A stretch of DNA of 47,977 bases from assembly GCA_946413525.1 (NCBI GenBank), contig CAMKKZ010000031.1, positions 1-47,977 on the forward strand. Direction: 5' to 3'. Of the stretch, positions 34,330 through 42,392 are shown in pieces. This DNA comes from an uncultured Oribacterium sp. (GTDB lineage Bacteria; Bacillota; Clostridia; Lachnospirales; Lachnospiraceae). Numbering within the stretch: the first letter of the stretch is position 1; each line of letters starts with the position of its first letter. The position numbers were made by a program, and so were the translations under genes. The notes below the pieces were generated by a model. The model worked only from the letters and a program-made list of their open reading frames with translations. It was not told where the DNA came from and searched no databases.

Positions 34330-34977
34330 TCATATTGCCTTATACATCATAATGAGAGCTTCTTTCATCTTCTCCAGTTCCCTCTCCGGGTCAATCCCGC
34401 GCTCCGGGATGTAAGCAAGTCCGACCGCGTATCTCGTCACTGCCGCAAGCATCAGGTGAAGCGTGGTACTGAACATCTCATCCTCTGACTCATCCGTGCG
34501 GAGGGTGTGATCCTGCAGTGCCCTTTCGTAGATCACATGGAATTCCGGCTTCAGCCCTTCGATCATGTCCCTGTACTGCTTCATCACTTCCGGATCGATG
34601 TGCTCCGACTGAATGTAGATATTAAAAAACTGATTGAAGCGCAGCAGATCACGTTTGTTCCGATACAATTCGATAAAGGATTCCAAATAAAACTCAAAAA
34701 TCTCCGCCGCAGTCATGCCTTCATAATTACGGCCAGGCCTGTGCTCCTGATTCTCACGGATGGTCTGCCCCCATATCCACGCAGCTACAGCGACCACAAG
34801 CTCCGGCTTTGTACTGAAATAGCGGTAGAGCGTCATCGTCCCATAACCACACTCCCTGGCGACCTCGATCATGGTCACAGATTCAATATTCTTCTTCGTA
34901 AACAGCTCATAGGCTTTCTCCAGAAAACGCTTCCTTTTGATCGCCATCTGAGCCGCGTCTTTCTCCTTGTTTCGCAT
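34330..34977 (-). CDS. TetR-family transcription regulator
   Basis: The 215-residue protein has a typical TetR helix-turn-helix at about 15-60: FLEKAYELFTKKNIESVTMI, EVARECGYGTMTLYRYFSTK. The variable ligand-binding domain follows (about 70-215). I chose ATG 34977 with a GGCGGGGA SD; an in-frame TTG further upstream (35022) would place the start within the promoter region. Its promoter overlaps an imperfect dyad near 35048-35068, so autoregulation is likely. It is divergent from the trehalose operon by 410 bp, and control of that operon is possible but trehalose operons usually use GntR-type TreR, so this is unproven. Confidence 0.88.
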   Translation of the reverse strand: MRNKEKDAAQMAIKRKRFLEKAYELFTKKNIESVTMIEVARECGYGTMTLYRYFSTKPELVVAVAAWIWGQTIRENQEHRPGRNYEGMTAAEIFEFYLESFIELYRNKRDLLRFNQFFNIYIQSEHIDPEVMKQYRDMIEGLKPEFHVIYERALQDHTLRTDESEDEMFSTTLHLMLAAVTRYAVGLAYIPERGIDPERELEKMKEALIMMYKAI

Positions 34978-35039
34978 GAACACATTCCCCGCCCTTTTCC
35001 GAAAATGGGCATAGCAATCCAATTTTCATTATGATAAAT

Positions 35040-35068
35040 AATCTATTGTACAGAACATTGTTTGTCAA
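35040..35068 (-). promoter_or_regulatory. tetR-type gene promoter with overlapping imperfect dyad
   Basis: On the minus strand TTGACA (35068-35063), 17-bp spacer, TAGATT (35045-35040). The spacer and -35 lie in an imperfect inverted repeat (TTGTACA and TTGTCAA around GAACATTG), a candidate TetR operator. Confidence 0.55.
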
Positions 35069-35163
35069 TAGCTCTTACAAAAAACCGTCATTTGCCCACC
35101 GCCCATTGTATATATTATATAGTAAATTCGACCTCGCCCCATCCCGCCGCCCACATTTTCCCC

Positions 35164-35192
35164 TTTACACGCTCAAACTCATAGTATATATT
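35164..35192 (+). promoter_or_regulatory. Sigma-A promoter of the trehalose operon
   Basis: TTTACA (35164-35169), 17-bp spacer, TATATT (35187-35192), about 195 bp before treP. I found no clear CcpA cre site. Confidence 0.6.
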
Positions 35193-35227
35193 TATCTGCA
35201 ACACTTATCACAAATATGTTTATGCTT

Positions 35228-35285
35228 GATTTTGCCAATCTGTTTTCCGGCATATCGAATCGCCGGCGGGGCAGACCGGCTCAAC
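35228..35285 (-). repeat. Degenerate second half of a two-hairpin repeat unit
   Basis: CGGCATATCGAATCGCCGGCGGGGC and the following CCGGCTCA resemble the second hairpin of the units at 34141-34180. It lies in the treP leader. Nothing else is recognised from 35286 to 35387 except the SD AGGAGGAG. Confidence 0.4.
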
Positions 35286-35387
35286 ATAGGCATGGCTGTG
35301 AGCACTCAGGCCGCTGTCGGAAAAGACGCGTAGACGCAGAAGTACGATGCCGGCGAAACAAAGGATTCCATAGCAGGAGGAGCATGT

Positions 35388-37334
35388 ATGGGAAAGTACA
35401 CTGAAGATTCCAAAGAGATGCTGACGCTGATCGGCGGAAAATCCAACATTGCCGCAGTATCGCACTGCATTACCCGGATGCGTTTCGTTTTGAACGACCC
35501 AAAGATTGCCGATGTGAAGGGGCTGGAAAAGATGAAGGTCGTCAAGGGGACCTTCACGCAGGCCGGGCAGTTCCAGGTCATCATCGGAAACGACGTCGCT
35601 GATTTTTACAATGACTTCACGGCGGTGGCCGGCGTATCCGGCGTTTCGAAAGAACAGGTCAAAAGTGCCGCCAAGCAAAACCAGAACCCCCTGCAGAAGA
35701 TCATGACCGCCATCGCGGAAATCTTCGCGCCACTGATCCCCGCCCTCATCACCGGCGGCCTTATCCTTGGCTTCCGCAACATTATCGGGGACATCGACCT
35801 GGATTCCGCCCTTCCCGGCATGCAGTCCCTGGCCGGCTCGAGCCAGTTCTGGACGGGCCTCTACAATTTCCTGTGGCTGCTGGGCGAGGCCGTATTCCAC
35901 GTGGGCATCCCCGTCGGCATCTGCTGGTCCGTTACGAGGAAGATGGGAACGACGGAAATACTCGGCATCATCCTCGGCCTCACGCTGGTGTCCCCGCAGC
36001 TCCTGAACGCCTACGCGGTGGGCGGCACGGCAGCCGCGGACATTCCCGCTTGGGATTTCGGCTTCATGAAGGTCAACATGATCGGCTACCAGGCCCAGGT
36101 CATCCCCGCCATACTCGCGGCCTTCACCCTGGTCTATCTTGAGAAATTTTTCAAGATGATCATACCGTCCGTGGTACAGATGATCCTGGTCCCCTTCTTC
36201 AGCATCCTGCTGGCGGTCATCGCGGCCCATTTCGTCCTGGGGCCCATCGGCTGGAGGATCGGATCCGCCATTTCCTCCGTCGTTTACTCCGGCATTACCG
36301 GATCCTTCCGCGTGGTCTTCGGTGCCATTTTCGGCTTCTTCTACGCGCCGCTGGTCATCACCGGCCTGCACCATATGTCCAATGCCATTGACACCCAGCT
36401 CGTCGCGGACTTCGGCGGAACCATGCTCTGGCCAATGATCGCGTTGTCAAACATTGCCCAGGGCTCGGCAGTCCTTGGCATGGCCTACCTCCAGAAGAAG
36501 AATGCCCGGGCACAGGAGGTCAACATTCCTTCGATGATATCCTGCTACCTTGGCGTCACAGAGCCGGCCATGTTCGGTATCAACCTGAAATATGTCTTTC
36601 CCTTCTTCTGCGGCATGACGGGATCCTGCATAGCTGCCATCCTGTCCACCGCCATGCGCTGCACCGCCAATTCGATCGGCGTGGGCGGACTGCCCGGCAT
36701 CCTGTCCATGCAGTCCCAGTCCATGCTCCCCTACGCCCTCTGCATGCTGGTGGCCTTCTGCGCCCCCTTTATGCTGACCGTGGCCGTTGGGAAAAGAAAA
36801 GGCATTGACCGGCAGGCCGAGGAAGAGTCCGCTGCTGCCGCCATTGAGGAAGCGGCGGAAAAGGCCCTGGCTGAAATGAATGTCGAGAGCGTCAAAGCCT
36901 GCGTTTCCGGCAAGGTCATCCCTCTTTCCGAAGTCAATGACGGCGTATTCTCCCAGGGAGTCATGGGCGACGGCGTCGGCATCATCCCGGACGAGGACGT
37001 TATCCTGGCGCCCTGCGACGCAAAGGTCAGCACTCTGATTGAAGATTCAAAGCACGCGGTGGGACTGCAGCTCGGAAACGGCGTTGAGCTTCTCATCCAC
37101 GTTGGCCTGGATACCGTTTCCATGAAGGGCGACGGCTTCCGCTATTTCGTGAAGGAAGGCGACATTGTCAAGGCAGGCGACAAGCTGATTCAGTTCGACC
37201 GGGAAAAGATCAAAGCGGCCGGACATCCGGACACCGTGGTCTTCCTCGTAACCGAAAATGCCGGAAAGGAAATCAAAATGCATTCGGGAATGAATGTCGT
37301 GGCCGGCGAGGAAGCCGTAATGAGCCTTAATTAA
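35388..37334 (+). CDS. treP: Trehalose-specific PTS transporter, EIIBCA
   Basis: The 648-residue protein imports trehalose and phosphorylates it to trehalose 6-phosphate. Domain order is EIIB (1-90, phosphocysteine Cys27 in AAVSHCITRMRF), membrane EIIC (about 105-470, ten or so helices, with GVTEPAMFGINLK) and a C-terminal glucose-type EIIA (about 500-648, active His near 571 in ELLIHVGLDTV). The fused EIIA means no separate glucose-type EIIA is needed. It is followed after 13 bp by treC, confirming substrate. SD AGGAGGAG precedes the ATG. Confidence 0.93.
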   Translation: MGKYTEDSKEMLTLIGGKSNIAAVSHCITRMRFVLNDPKIADVKGLEKMKVVKGTFTQAGQFQVIIGNDVADFYNDFTAVAGVSGVSKEQVKSAAKQNQNPLQKIMTAIAEIFAPLIPALITGGLILGFRNIIGDIDLDSALPGMQSLAGSSQFWTGLYNFLWLLGEAVFHVGIPVGICWSVTRKMGTTEILGIILGLTLVSPQLLNAYAVGGTAAADIPAWDFGFMKVNMIGYQAQVIPAILAAFTLVYLEKFFKMIIPSVVQMILVPFFSILLAVIAAHFVLGPIGWRIGSAISSVVYSGITGSFRVVFGAIFGFFYAPLVITGLHHMSNAIDTQLVADFGGTMLWPMIALSNIAQGSAVLGMAYLQKKNARAQEVNIPSMISCYLGVTEPAMFGINLKYVFPFFCGMTGSCIAAILSTAMRCTANSIGVGGLPGILSMQSQSMLPYALCMLVAFCAPFMLTVAVGKRKGIDRQAEEESAAAAIEEAAEKALAEMNVESVKACVSGKVIPLSEVNDGVFSQGVMGDGVGIIPDEDVILAPCDAKVSTLIEDSKHAVGLQLGNGVELLIHVGLDTVSMKGDGFRYFVKEGDIVKAGDKLIQFDREKIKAAGHPDTVVFLVTENAGKEIKMHSGMNVVAGEEAVMSLN

Positions 37335-37347
37335 GGTTGAAAAGTTT

Positions 37348-39114
37348 ATGGAAAAGTCTATGGAAAAGTTCGCGGACAAGACGGTTTATCAGATTTATCC
37401 GAAGTCCTTTTATGACACCAACGGGGACGGCATCGGGGACCTCCCGGGCATTACCAAAAAACTGGATTATTTAAAAGAGCTGGGCGCGGATTACCTTTGG
37501 ATCACGCCATTCTTCGTATCCCCCCAGCGCGACAACGGCTACGATGTCGCTGATTACAGAAACATTGAGCCGATGTTCGGCAGCATGGCCGACCTCGATG
37601 AGCTTGTGTCGGAGGCGGACCGCCGCGGGATCGGCATCATGCTGGACATGGTTTTCAACCACACCTCCACCGCTCACGAATGGTTCCGGAAAGCTTTGAA
37701 GGGAGATCCAAAATATCTTGATTATTACATTTTCAGGGACGGTCCGGAGGGGCAGCCTCCCACCAACTGGGAATCAAAATTCGGCGGCCCCGCCTGGGAA
37801 TACGTGCCCTCCCTCGGCAAATGGTATCTGCACCTTTTCGATGTGACGCAGGCCGACCTTAACTGGGAGAACCCGGAGGTGCGGGAGGAGCTGAAGGACG
37901 TGATCCGTTTCTGGAAGCGGAAGGGGATCCGCGGCTTCCGTTTCGACGTGGTGAACCTCATCTCCAAGCCCGCCGTTTTCGAAGACGACACAGAGGGCGA
38001 CGGGCGGCGCTTCTATACGGACGGCAGACATGTGCACGAATTCCTTAAGGAGCTGGTAAGGGATTCCGAAATCGGGGACATGATCACCGTCGGCGAAATG
38101 TCCTCCACCAGCCTTGAAAACTGCATCCGCTATTCGGGGAAGGACGAGCGGGAGCTGTCCATGTGCTTTCATTTCCAGCACCTCAAGGTGGATTATCTTG
38201 ACGGGGACAAGTGGCGGCTCAAAAAGCCGGACCGCCATGAGCTGAAAACGCTCTTCTCCTACTGGCAGCGCGGCATGCAGGCCCATGACGCCTGGGACGC
38301 CCTTTTCTGGTGCAACCATGACCAGCCCAGGATCGTATCCCGCATGGGGGACGATGAAAAATACTGGAAGCAGTCCGCCAAAATGCTGGCCACCGCAATC
38401 CACCTTATGCGAGGCACCCCCTATATCTACCAGGGCGAGGAACTGGGGATGACGAACGCTTATTTTGAGTCGATCGACGATTACAGGGATGTGGAAAGCC
38501 TGAATTATTTTCGCATCCTGAGGAAGCAGGGCAAAACGGAACAGGAAGCCCTGGACATCCTTGCCGCCCGTTCCCGGGATAACGGCAGGACGCCCGTGCA
38601 GTGGGACGGGACGCCCAAAGCCGGCTTCACCGATGGGACTCCCTGGCTCCGTGTCCCGGATCGGAAAAAGGAAGCCAACGCCGAGGCGGAGCGGTCCGAC
38701 CCCGACTCCATCTTCCACTATTACCGGAAGCTGGCCTCGCTGCGAAAACAGCTTCCCATTATTCAGAAGGGCAGCATCACCTTCCTTGAAGAGGATAATG
38801 ACGATGTCCTGGCATATTGCCGGGAATATGGTGATCAGCGCCTCTATGTATTCTGTGCCCTGACGGCGGAGGGGACGGAGGTAATCCTGCCCCCGACGGC
38901 AGCCCGGACGGAACTGAGCCCGCTCCCGACGGCGGACGGAAACGATGCGTATCAGCCACAATCAGCGGGCGGAAACAATACAAGCCTGCCCCCGACGGCA
39001 AAAGGAACGGGAAAGAAATTTATTATAAAGAATTATCCCGATGAACCACAGGAATCAGACGGCCGGCTTCGCCTACGGCCCTTTGAAGCCGCAGCCTTCC
39101 TGCAGGGCACATAA
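37348..39114 (+). CDS. treC: Trehalose-6-phosphate hydrolase (alpha,alpha-phosphotrehalase)
   Basis: This 588-residue GH13 enzyme splits trehalose 6-phosphate to glucose and glucose 6-phosphate in the cytosol. Catalytic residues: nucleophile Asp200 (GFRFDVVN), acid Glu250 (TVGEMSS) and Asp325 (NHDQPR). The TreC-typical FEDDTEGDGRRFYTDG segment is present. The C-terminal beta domain carries an unusual Pro/Thr/Ala/Gly/Asn-rich insertion of about 40 residues (about 512-553) between two strands, with repeated PPTA/PLPTA motifs. The start at 37348 has a weak SD (AAGG, 11-12 bases), and ATGGAAAAGT occurs twice, so the second ATG (37360) is possible. It depends on treP transcription. Confidence 0.94.
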   Translation: MEKSMEKFADKTVYQIYPKSFYDTNGDGIGDLPGITKKLDYLKELGADYLWITPFFVSPQRDNGYDVADYRNIEPMFGSMADLDELVSEADRRGIGIMLDMVFNHTSTAHEWFRKALKGDPKYLDYYIFRDGPEGQPPTNWESKFGGPAWEYVPSLGKWYLHLFDVTQADLNWENPEVREELKDVIRFWKRKGIRGFRFDVVNLISKPAVFEDDTEGDGRRFYTDGRHVHEFLKELVRDSEIGDMITVGEMSSTSLENCIRYSGKDERELSMCFHFQHLKVDYLDGDKWRLKKPDRHELKTLFSYWQRGMQAHDAWDALFWCNHDQPRIVSRMGDDEKYWKQSAKMLATAIHLMRGTPYIYQGEELGMTNAYFESIDDYRDVESLNYFRILRKQGKTEQEALDILAARSRDNGRTPVQWDGTPKAGFTDGTPWLRVPDRKKEANAEAERSDPDSIFHYYRKLASLRKQLPIIQKGSITFLEEDNDDVLAYCREYGDQRLYVFCALTAEGTEVILPPTAARTELSPLPTADGNDAYQPQSAGGNNTSLPPTAKGTGKKFIIKNYPDEPQESDGRLRLRPFEAAAFLQGT

Positions 39115-39128
39115 TGAGGAACAAGTGA

Positions 39129-39179
39129 AACGGGGAACGGTTTTATTTTCCGAAACGGAACATAGAACCGTTCCCCGTT
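39129..39179 (+). terminator. REP-like palindrome acting as treC terminator
   Basis: AACGGGGAACGGTT (39129-39142) pairs with AACCGTTCCCCGTT (39166-39179), with an inner TTCCG-AAA-CGGAA hairpin, followed by CCTCTTTTTATT. It starts 14 bases after the treC stop and belongs to the same palindrome type as 27688-27737. Confidence 0.8.
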
Positions 39180-39210
39180 CCTCTTTTTATTCCCTGATCC
39201 GTTCCGCAAA

Positions 39211-39360
39211 CTCCTTTATTAAAGTGGTTTTGTGGCCATTTTAAATTGCCGACAAACAGCCCCGGTATCGCATGCTACATGGCTACTCTATTACAGTGGT
39301 TTTTGAACCATTTTAATTCCTGACAAACAGCCCCGGTATCGCGGGCTTTACGGCTCCTCC
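39211..39360 (-). repeat. Two tandem units of the two-hairpin repeat
   Basis: Units at about 39211-39281 and 39282-39360 (74-bp spacing), with a TTAAAGTGG/CCATTTTAA stem, TGCCGACAAAC or TTCCTGACAAAC, and CGGTATCGC. They lie between the trehalose operon and the transposon-like element and do not abut a gene start. Confidence 0.8.
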
Positions 39361-39442
39361 ACAACCTTGAAGATATCTGTTCATCATCGGCAAGGTTTCC
39401 ACATGGTGCAATTGCTCATTTATTATCATCATTTGATAATTT

Positions 39443-39606
39443 GTAACTATTCAGCACCCTCTGGATTTCCGAGAATTCCAAATGGAAAGCTTGCTTTTCA
39501 TTTGGAATTCTCGGAAATCCAGAGGGCGGACAAGGCGCGGAGCGCCTCTGAACGCCCACATGAGCAGTCGCCAAAGGCGACTGCGAATAGGGTGCTGAAT
39601 AGTTAC
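39443..39606. mobile_element. 164-bp non-autonomous transposon-like element (MITE) with 8-bp target duplication
   Basis: Perfect 18-bp terminal inverted repeats (GTAACTATTCAGCACCCT, 39443-39460, and its complement 39589-39606) are flanked on both sides by the exact direct repeat GATAATTT (39435-39442 and 39607-39614). Inside are a 34-bp hairpin with one mismatch (39457-39490 with 39493-39526, ATGGAAAGC-TT core), an AGGCGC-GGA-GCGCCT hairpin (39533-39547) and a GCAGTCGCC-AAA-GGCGACTGC hairpin (39564-39584). There is no coding capacity. The GTAA terminus and 8-bp duplication fit IS66-family transposition; that assignment is inference. Confidence 0.88.
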
Positions 39607-39633
39607 GATAATTTCAAAACAGTCCCGATCTTA

Positions 39634-41901
39634 CTAATATTCTCCTATTTCATACGCGAACAATTCACCGTCCTCTATTTCCATTATCACAGGATCACAG
39701 TATGTTTCGTTTCCGAAAATATCCTCTATTACAAACAAATAATAAAATTTGCTGTCAGCTATTTCCTCATCCAGCATATCCGTGTCATCACTCCAGACAA
39801 TGCTTCCTGTGATCTGTTCCGTTCCTTCATCATCCTCATCCGCATTCATATCAAAGGAATAGAATATGAACTCAATTTTATCCCCGGGGCTAAGTGGATG
39901 GATATTTCTCCCGCTCAGGTTCGTGTCCTCATATTCCCCATCGTAAGTCCCGAGAACTCTGTAAGCCTCTTTGTCAAATTCGTATACTGCCCTTAAATAA
40001 GTCTCTTCACCGTTTACCTTCACCGGGATAATATAAAGATAGTAATCATCCGTACTGTCTATAAGCTCCGCGCAGACATACTCACCTCCGATCGTCATCC
40101 ATGTGCCATGGAAATTATCGCTGAATTCCCCTTTTTCATAATCCGCGTTGAGATCATTGTCAGAACCCAGATACAGGCAGTTATCCTCATCCTGCATGAA
40201 CAGGATCGTAAATCTTACATTTTTAACGATGTCAAGCCCGGATGTGAGCCTCATATTCAGCACATTATCATCATCAAAGTACTGCTCATATTCAACCTCC
40301 TCATCCCCTGGCTGTACAGGATGAAGGCTCAGAAAAAGATCCACGCCAGCCTCAATATTACTGTTTCCGCTGTTTCCGAAAAGACCACTTACGAAACCGC
40401 CGGAGGATCCTTCCCCTTCATAATCCCCGTCCTCACCGCTGTATTCATATTCATCCCCATGCCCAGCCGATGAGTAAAAGTAATCAAAAAATCCGCCGGA
40501 AGACCCCTCATCACTGCTGTATTCTTCATAAGCTTCAACCCAGGTCGTCTCCCAGGAATCCTGATCCCAGTCGCCGTTTACTACGCTTGCATATTCAAGA
40601 TAAGCCGTATTATCACTTATATCCTCATAAGCCTCGTAAATATCACTGTCAATGTACTTTGGATAGAATACTGAAAGGCCGGAGGCTCTGGATCTGTACG
40701 CTCCATGTGACTCATATACCACTACCTTTTTGATTGCGTTCAGGACATCATCCGAATATTCTGTAAGTATTCCCCCGGTTTTATTCATGAGGTCGCCCAG
40801 ATCCACCATGTCATATGTTCCATCCGCCCCGCTTCTTTCACCATAGCTTTCCGACTGGGTTGCTCCCTGTACCACACTTCGGAAGTCTGACACATTCTGG
40901 GTGCACATTAAGATTTCACCGGAGTAATTCCTGAAAGCCTCGGAAAGAGCCGGAAGTTTCGTCAGATCGAGGACGGAAAGAGTGGCCATATCTTCCTGTC
41001 CGATGGAGGCGCACTTCTCCATGTAGCTGTCAACTATTTCCCGTCCAAGATCTTTGCCGCTGCAGGCTGTATTCCCTGATAAATAGTTGATCCATGCGAC
41101 ATAATCCCATCCGGTTCCAGGCTCCGTTTCCTCAGATGCCACCATATAATGGGCATATCCCTGAAATACCTCCGCGGTTTCCAGAGACGACATGAGACAG
41201 GCGTCAAAACCCACCACTTCAAAAGGAACCCCGGCATTAACGATAGCTGTTTCAATTTCCCTTAAGGATAATGAGTCGAAGTCATAAAGCTCATCAAGGC
41301 ATATGCCAAAAAGGCTTCCGCCGCCATGATCCCATAAAATGAGCATATACCGATCTGCGGGATATTCTGCCGCGCCCCATTTAATAAAATCCTCCAGGGT
41401 ATCCGCGTCCCCCATGGATGAGGAAGGACAAGTCTCATCAATACACATTTCGCCGTCTTTTACATGAAAACGTGAAAGCTCCCTGTTTGATATTCCTCCC
41501 ATCTCCCACTCACGGGCTCCTCCGGTTTCAATAAGGAAATTCACATTTTCACTTAAGTCCGCGTAGCAGATCTCGCTTAAATTAAAGCTTGCAAAGCCGG
41601 ACTGGCTTTCAAGATCGGTACCGCACAGATACATCATCACGGTCCAGGTGGTTTCCGGATCACCGTATGGCTTACCCCCCTTATCCTCCCTATCCTTCTT
41701 ACCCTCATTTATGGTATTTTTTTCGGAAACCTGGCTTACGTTTTCTTCAGCATTCTGATGCTCGGACTCCGTTTGAACTTCAAAATTCCCATCCTTTTCC
41801 TCTTCATCATCCGGGGAACACATGACAAGAAGAAAGAGACCTATGAACAGAATCAAAAAAACTCCCGCTATTATTGATATTACCTTTCCCACTATTTTCA
41901 T
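39634..41901 (-). CDS. Clostripain-family (C11) cysteine peptidase, membrane-anchored
   Basis: The 755-residue protein has an N-terminal membrane helix (about 5-27) followed by an acidic linker, so the enzyme faces outward. VMCS after the helix is a poor lipobox. The C11 catalytic domain (about 85-440) begins TWTVMMYLCGTDLES, with the catalytic dyad His192 (LILWDHGGGS) and Cys235 (VVGFDACLMSS). Residues about 440-520 are an acidic Ser/Gly/Tyr linker; the C-terminal part (about 525-755) is a beta-rich domain of unknown role. C11 peptidases cut after Arg or Lys and usually self-process. ATG 41901 follows AAAGGATC. A transposon-like element inserted 28 bp past the stop. Confidence 0.9.
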   Translation of the reverse strand: MKIVGKVISIIAGVFLILFIGLFLLVMCSPDDEEEKDGNFEVQTESEHQNAEENVSQVSEKNTINEGKKDREDKGGKPYGDPETTWTVMMYLCGTDLESQSGFASFNLSEICYADLSENVNFLIETGGAREWEMGGISNRELSRFHVKDGEMCIDETCPSSSMGDADTLEDFIKWGAAEYPADRYMLILWDHGGGSLFGICLDELYDFDSLSLREIETAIVNAGVPFEVVGFDACLMSSLETAEVFQGYAHYMVASEETEPGTGWDYVAWINYLSGNTACSGKDLGREIVDSYMEKCASIGQEDMATLSVLDLTKLPALSEAFRNYSGEILMCTQNVSDFRSVVQGATQSESYGERSGADGTYDMVDLGDLMNKTGGILTEYSDDVLNAIKKVVVYESHGAYRSRASGLSVFYPKYIDSDIYEAYEDISDNTAYLEYASVVNGDWDQDSWETTWVEAYEEYSSDEGSSGGFFDYFYSSAGHGDEYEYSGEDGDYEGEGSSGGFVSGLFGNSGNSNIEAGVDLFLSLHPVQPGDEEVEYEQYFDDDNVLNMRLTSGLDIVKNVRFTILFMQDEDNCLYLGSDNDLNADYEKGEFSDNFHGTWMTIGGEYVCAELIDSTDDYYLYIIPVKVNGEETYLRAVYEFDKEAYRVLGTYDGEYEDTNLSGRNIHPLSPGDKIEFIFYSFDMNADEDDEGTEQITGSIVWSDDTDMLDEEIADSKFYYLFVIEDIFGNETYCDPVIMEIEDGELFAYEIGEY

Positions 41902-42040
41902 TATAAGATCCTTTCTTCTGTCTGCCGCTTAAATCACGCGCAGACCCGTATTTCCATCATTTCAAACAGACTTTTTGGACCATCCCATGGCTCACCTCCT
42001 TCCACATTCTATATCGTCATGCCACCCGAAACCCACATAT

Positions 42041-42136
42041 CCTTTCATACTTTGACTTAATGCCGCAGGCGTTGAGTCCCATTTGTGTCGCGCTAGCGGC
42101 ACAAATGAAGCATGAAAAGCTTGCTTTTCATGCTTT
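42041..42136 (+). repeat. Composite dispersed repeat (68-bp block plus ATGAAAAGC hairpin)
   Basis: Bases 42041-42108 are a 65/68 match to the reverse complement of 17379-17446. A perfect 13-bp hairpin follows (42108-42120 with 42123-42135, AAGCATGAAAAGC-TT). The block includes the 12-bp CATTTGTGTCGC stem with one mismatch. The remaining upstream part of this gap (41902-42040) shows no gene. Confidence 0.85.
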
Positions 42137-42167
42137 CTTCTCAAAAATATATCTTCAAACGCAAAAA

Positions 42168-42213
42168 CCGCCGGACAAAGGGTACAATTTACTGAAATCC
42201 CTGTATCCGACGG
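42168..42213 (-). terminator. Terminator of the DUF6273-type gene
   Basis: On the minus strand CCGTCGGATACAGGG (42213-42199) pairs, with G-U and a few mismatches, with CCCTTTGTCCGGCGG (42182-42168), followed by TTTTTGCGTTT. It lies about 180 bp after the stop. Confidence 0.65.
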
Positions 42214-42338
42214 CTATCCATTATCCTCATATCCACTCGAATTCTTAGCTCTCTCAAAAAGGCATAACGATACGATTAGAGTATACCAAAAACCTTGTCG
42301 GATTTCAAAAGAATTCTTATGAACTTTTCGTGAACAGC

Positions 42339-42370
42339 ACAGGCGAGAACCATTGCCGCGCCTGTTTTTT
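42339..42370 (+). terminator. Possible plus-strand terminator
   Basis: ACAGGCG (42339-42345) pairs with CGCCTGT (42359-42365) and runs into TTTTTT. The orientation is plus, yet no plus-strand gene ends here; it may block antisense transcription into the convergent gene. Confidence 0.4.
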
Positions 42371-42392
42371 GCTTCTATGTTCCGCTCATCCC

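Noticed and set aside
35220..36374. Minus-strand open frame opposite treP
   Set aside because: It is antisense to the conserved PTS gene and has the typical composition of a GC-driven shadow frame.
37774..38961. Minus-strand open frame opposite treC
   Set aside because: The treC frame has all catalytic residues; the antisense frame shows none of any family.
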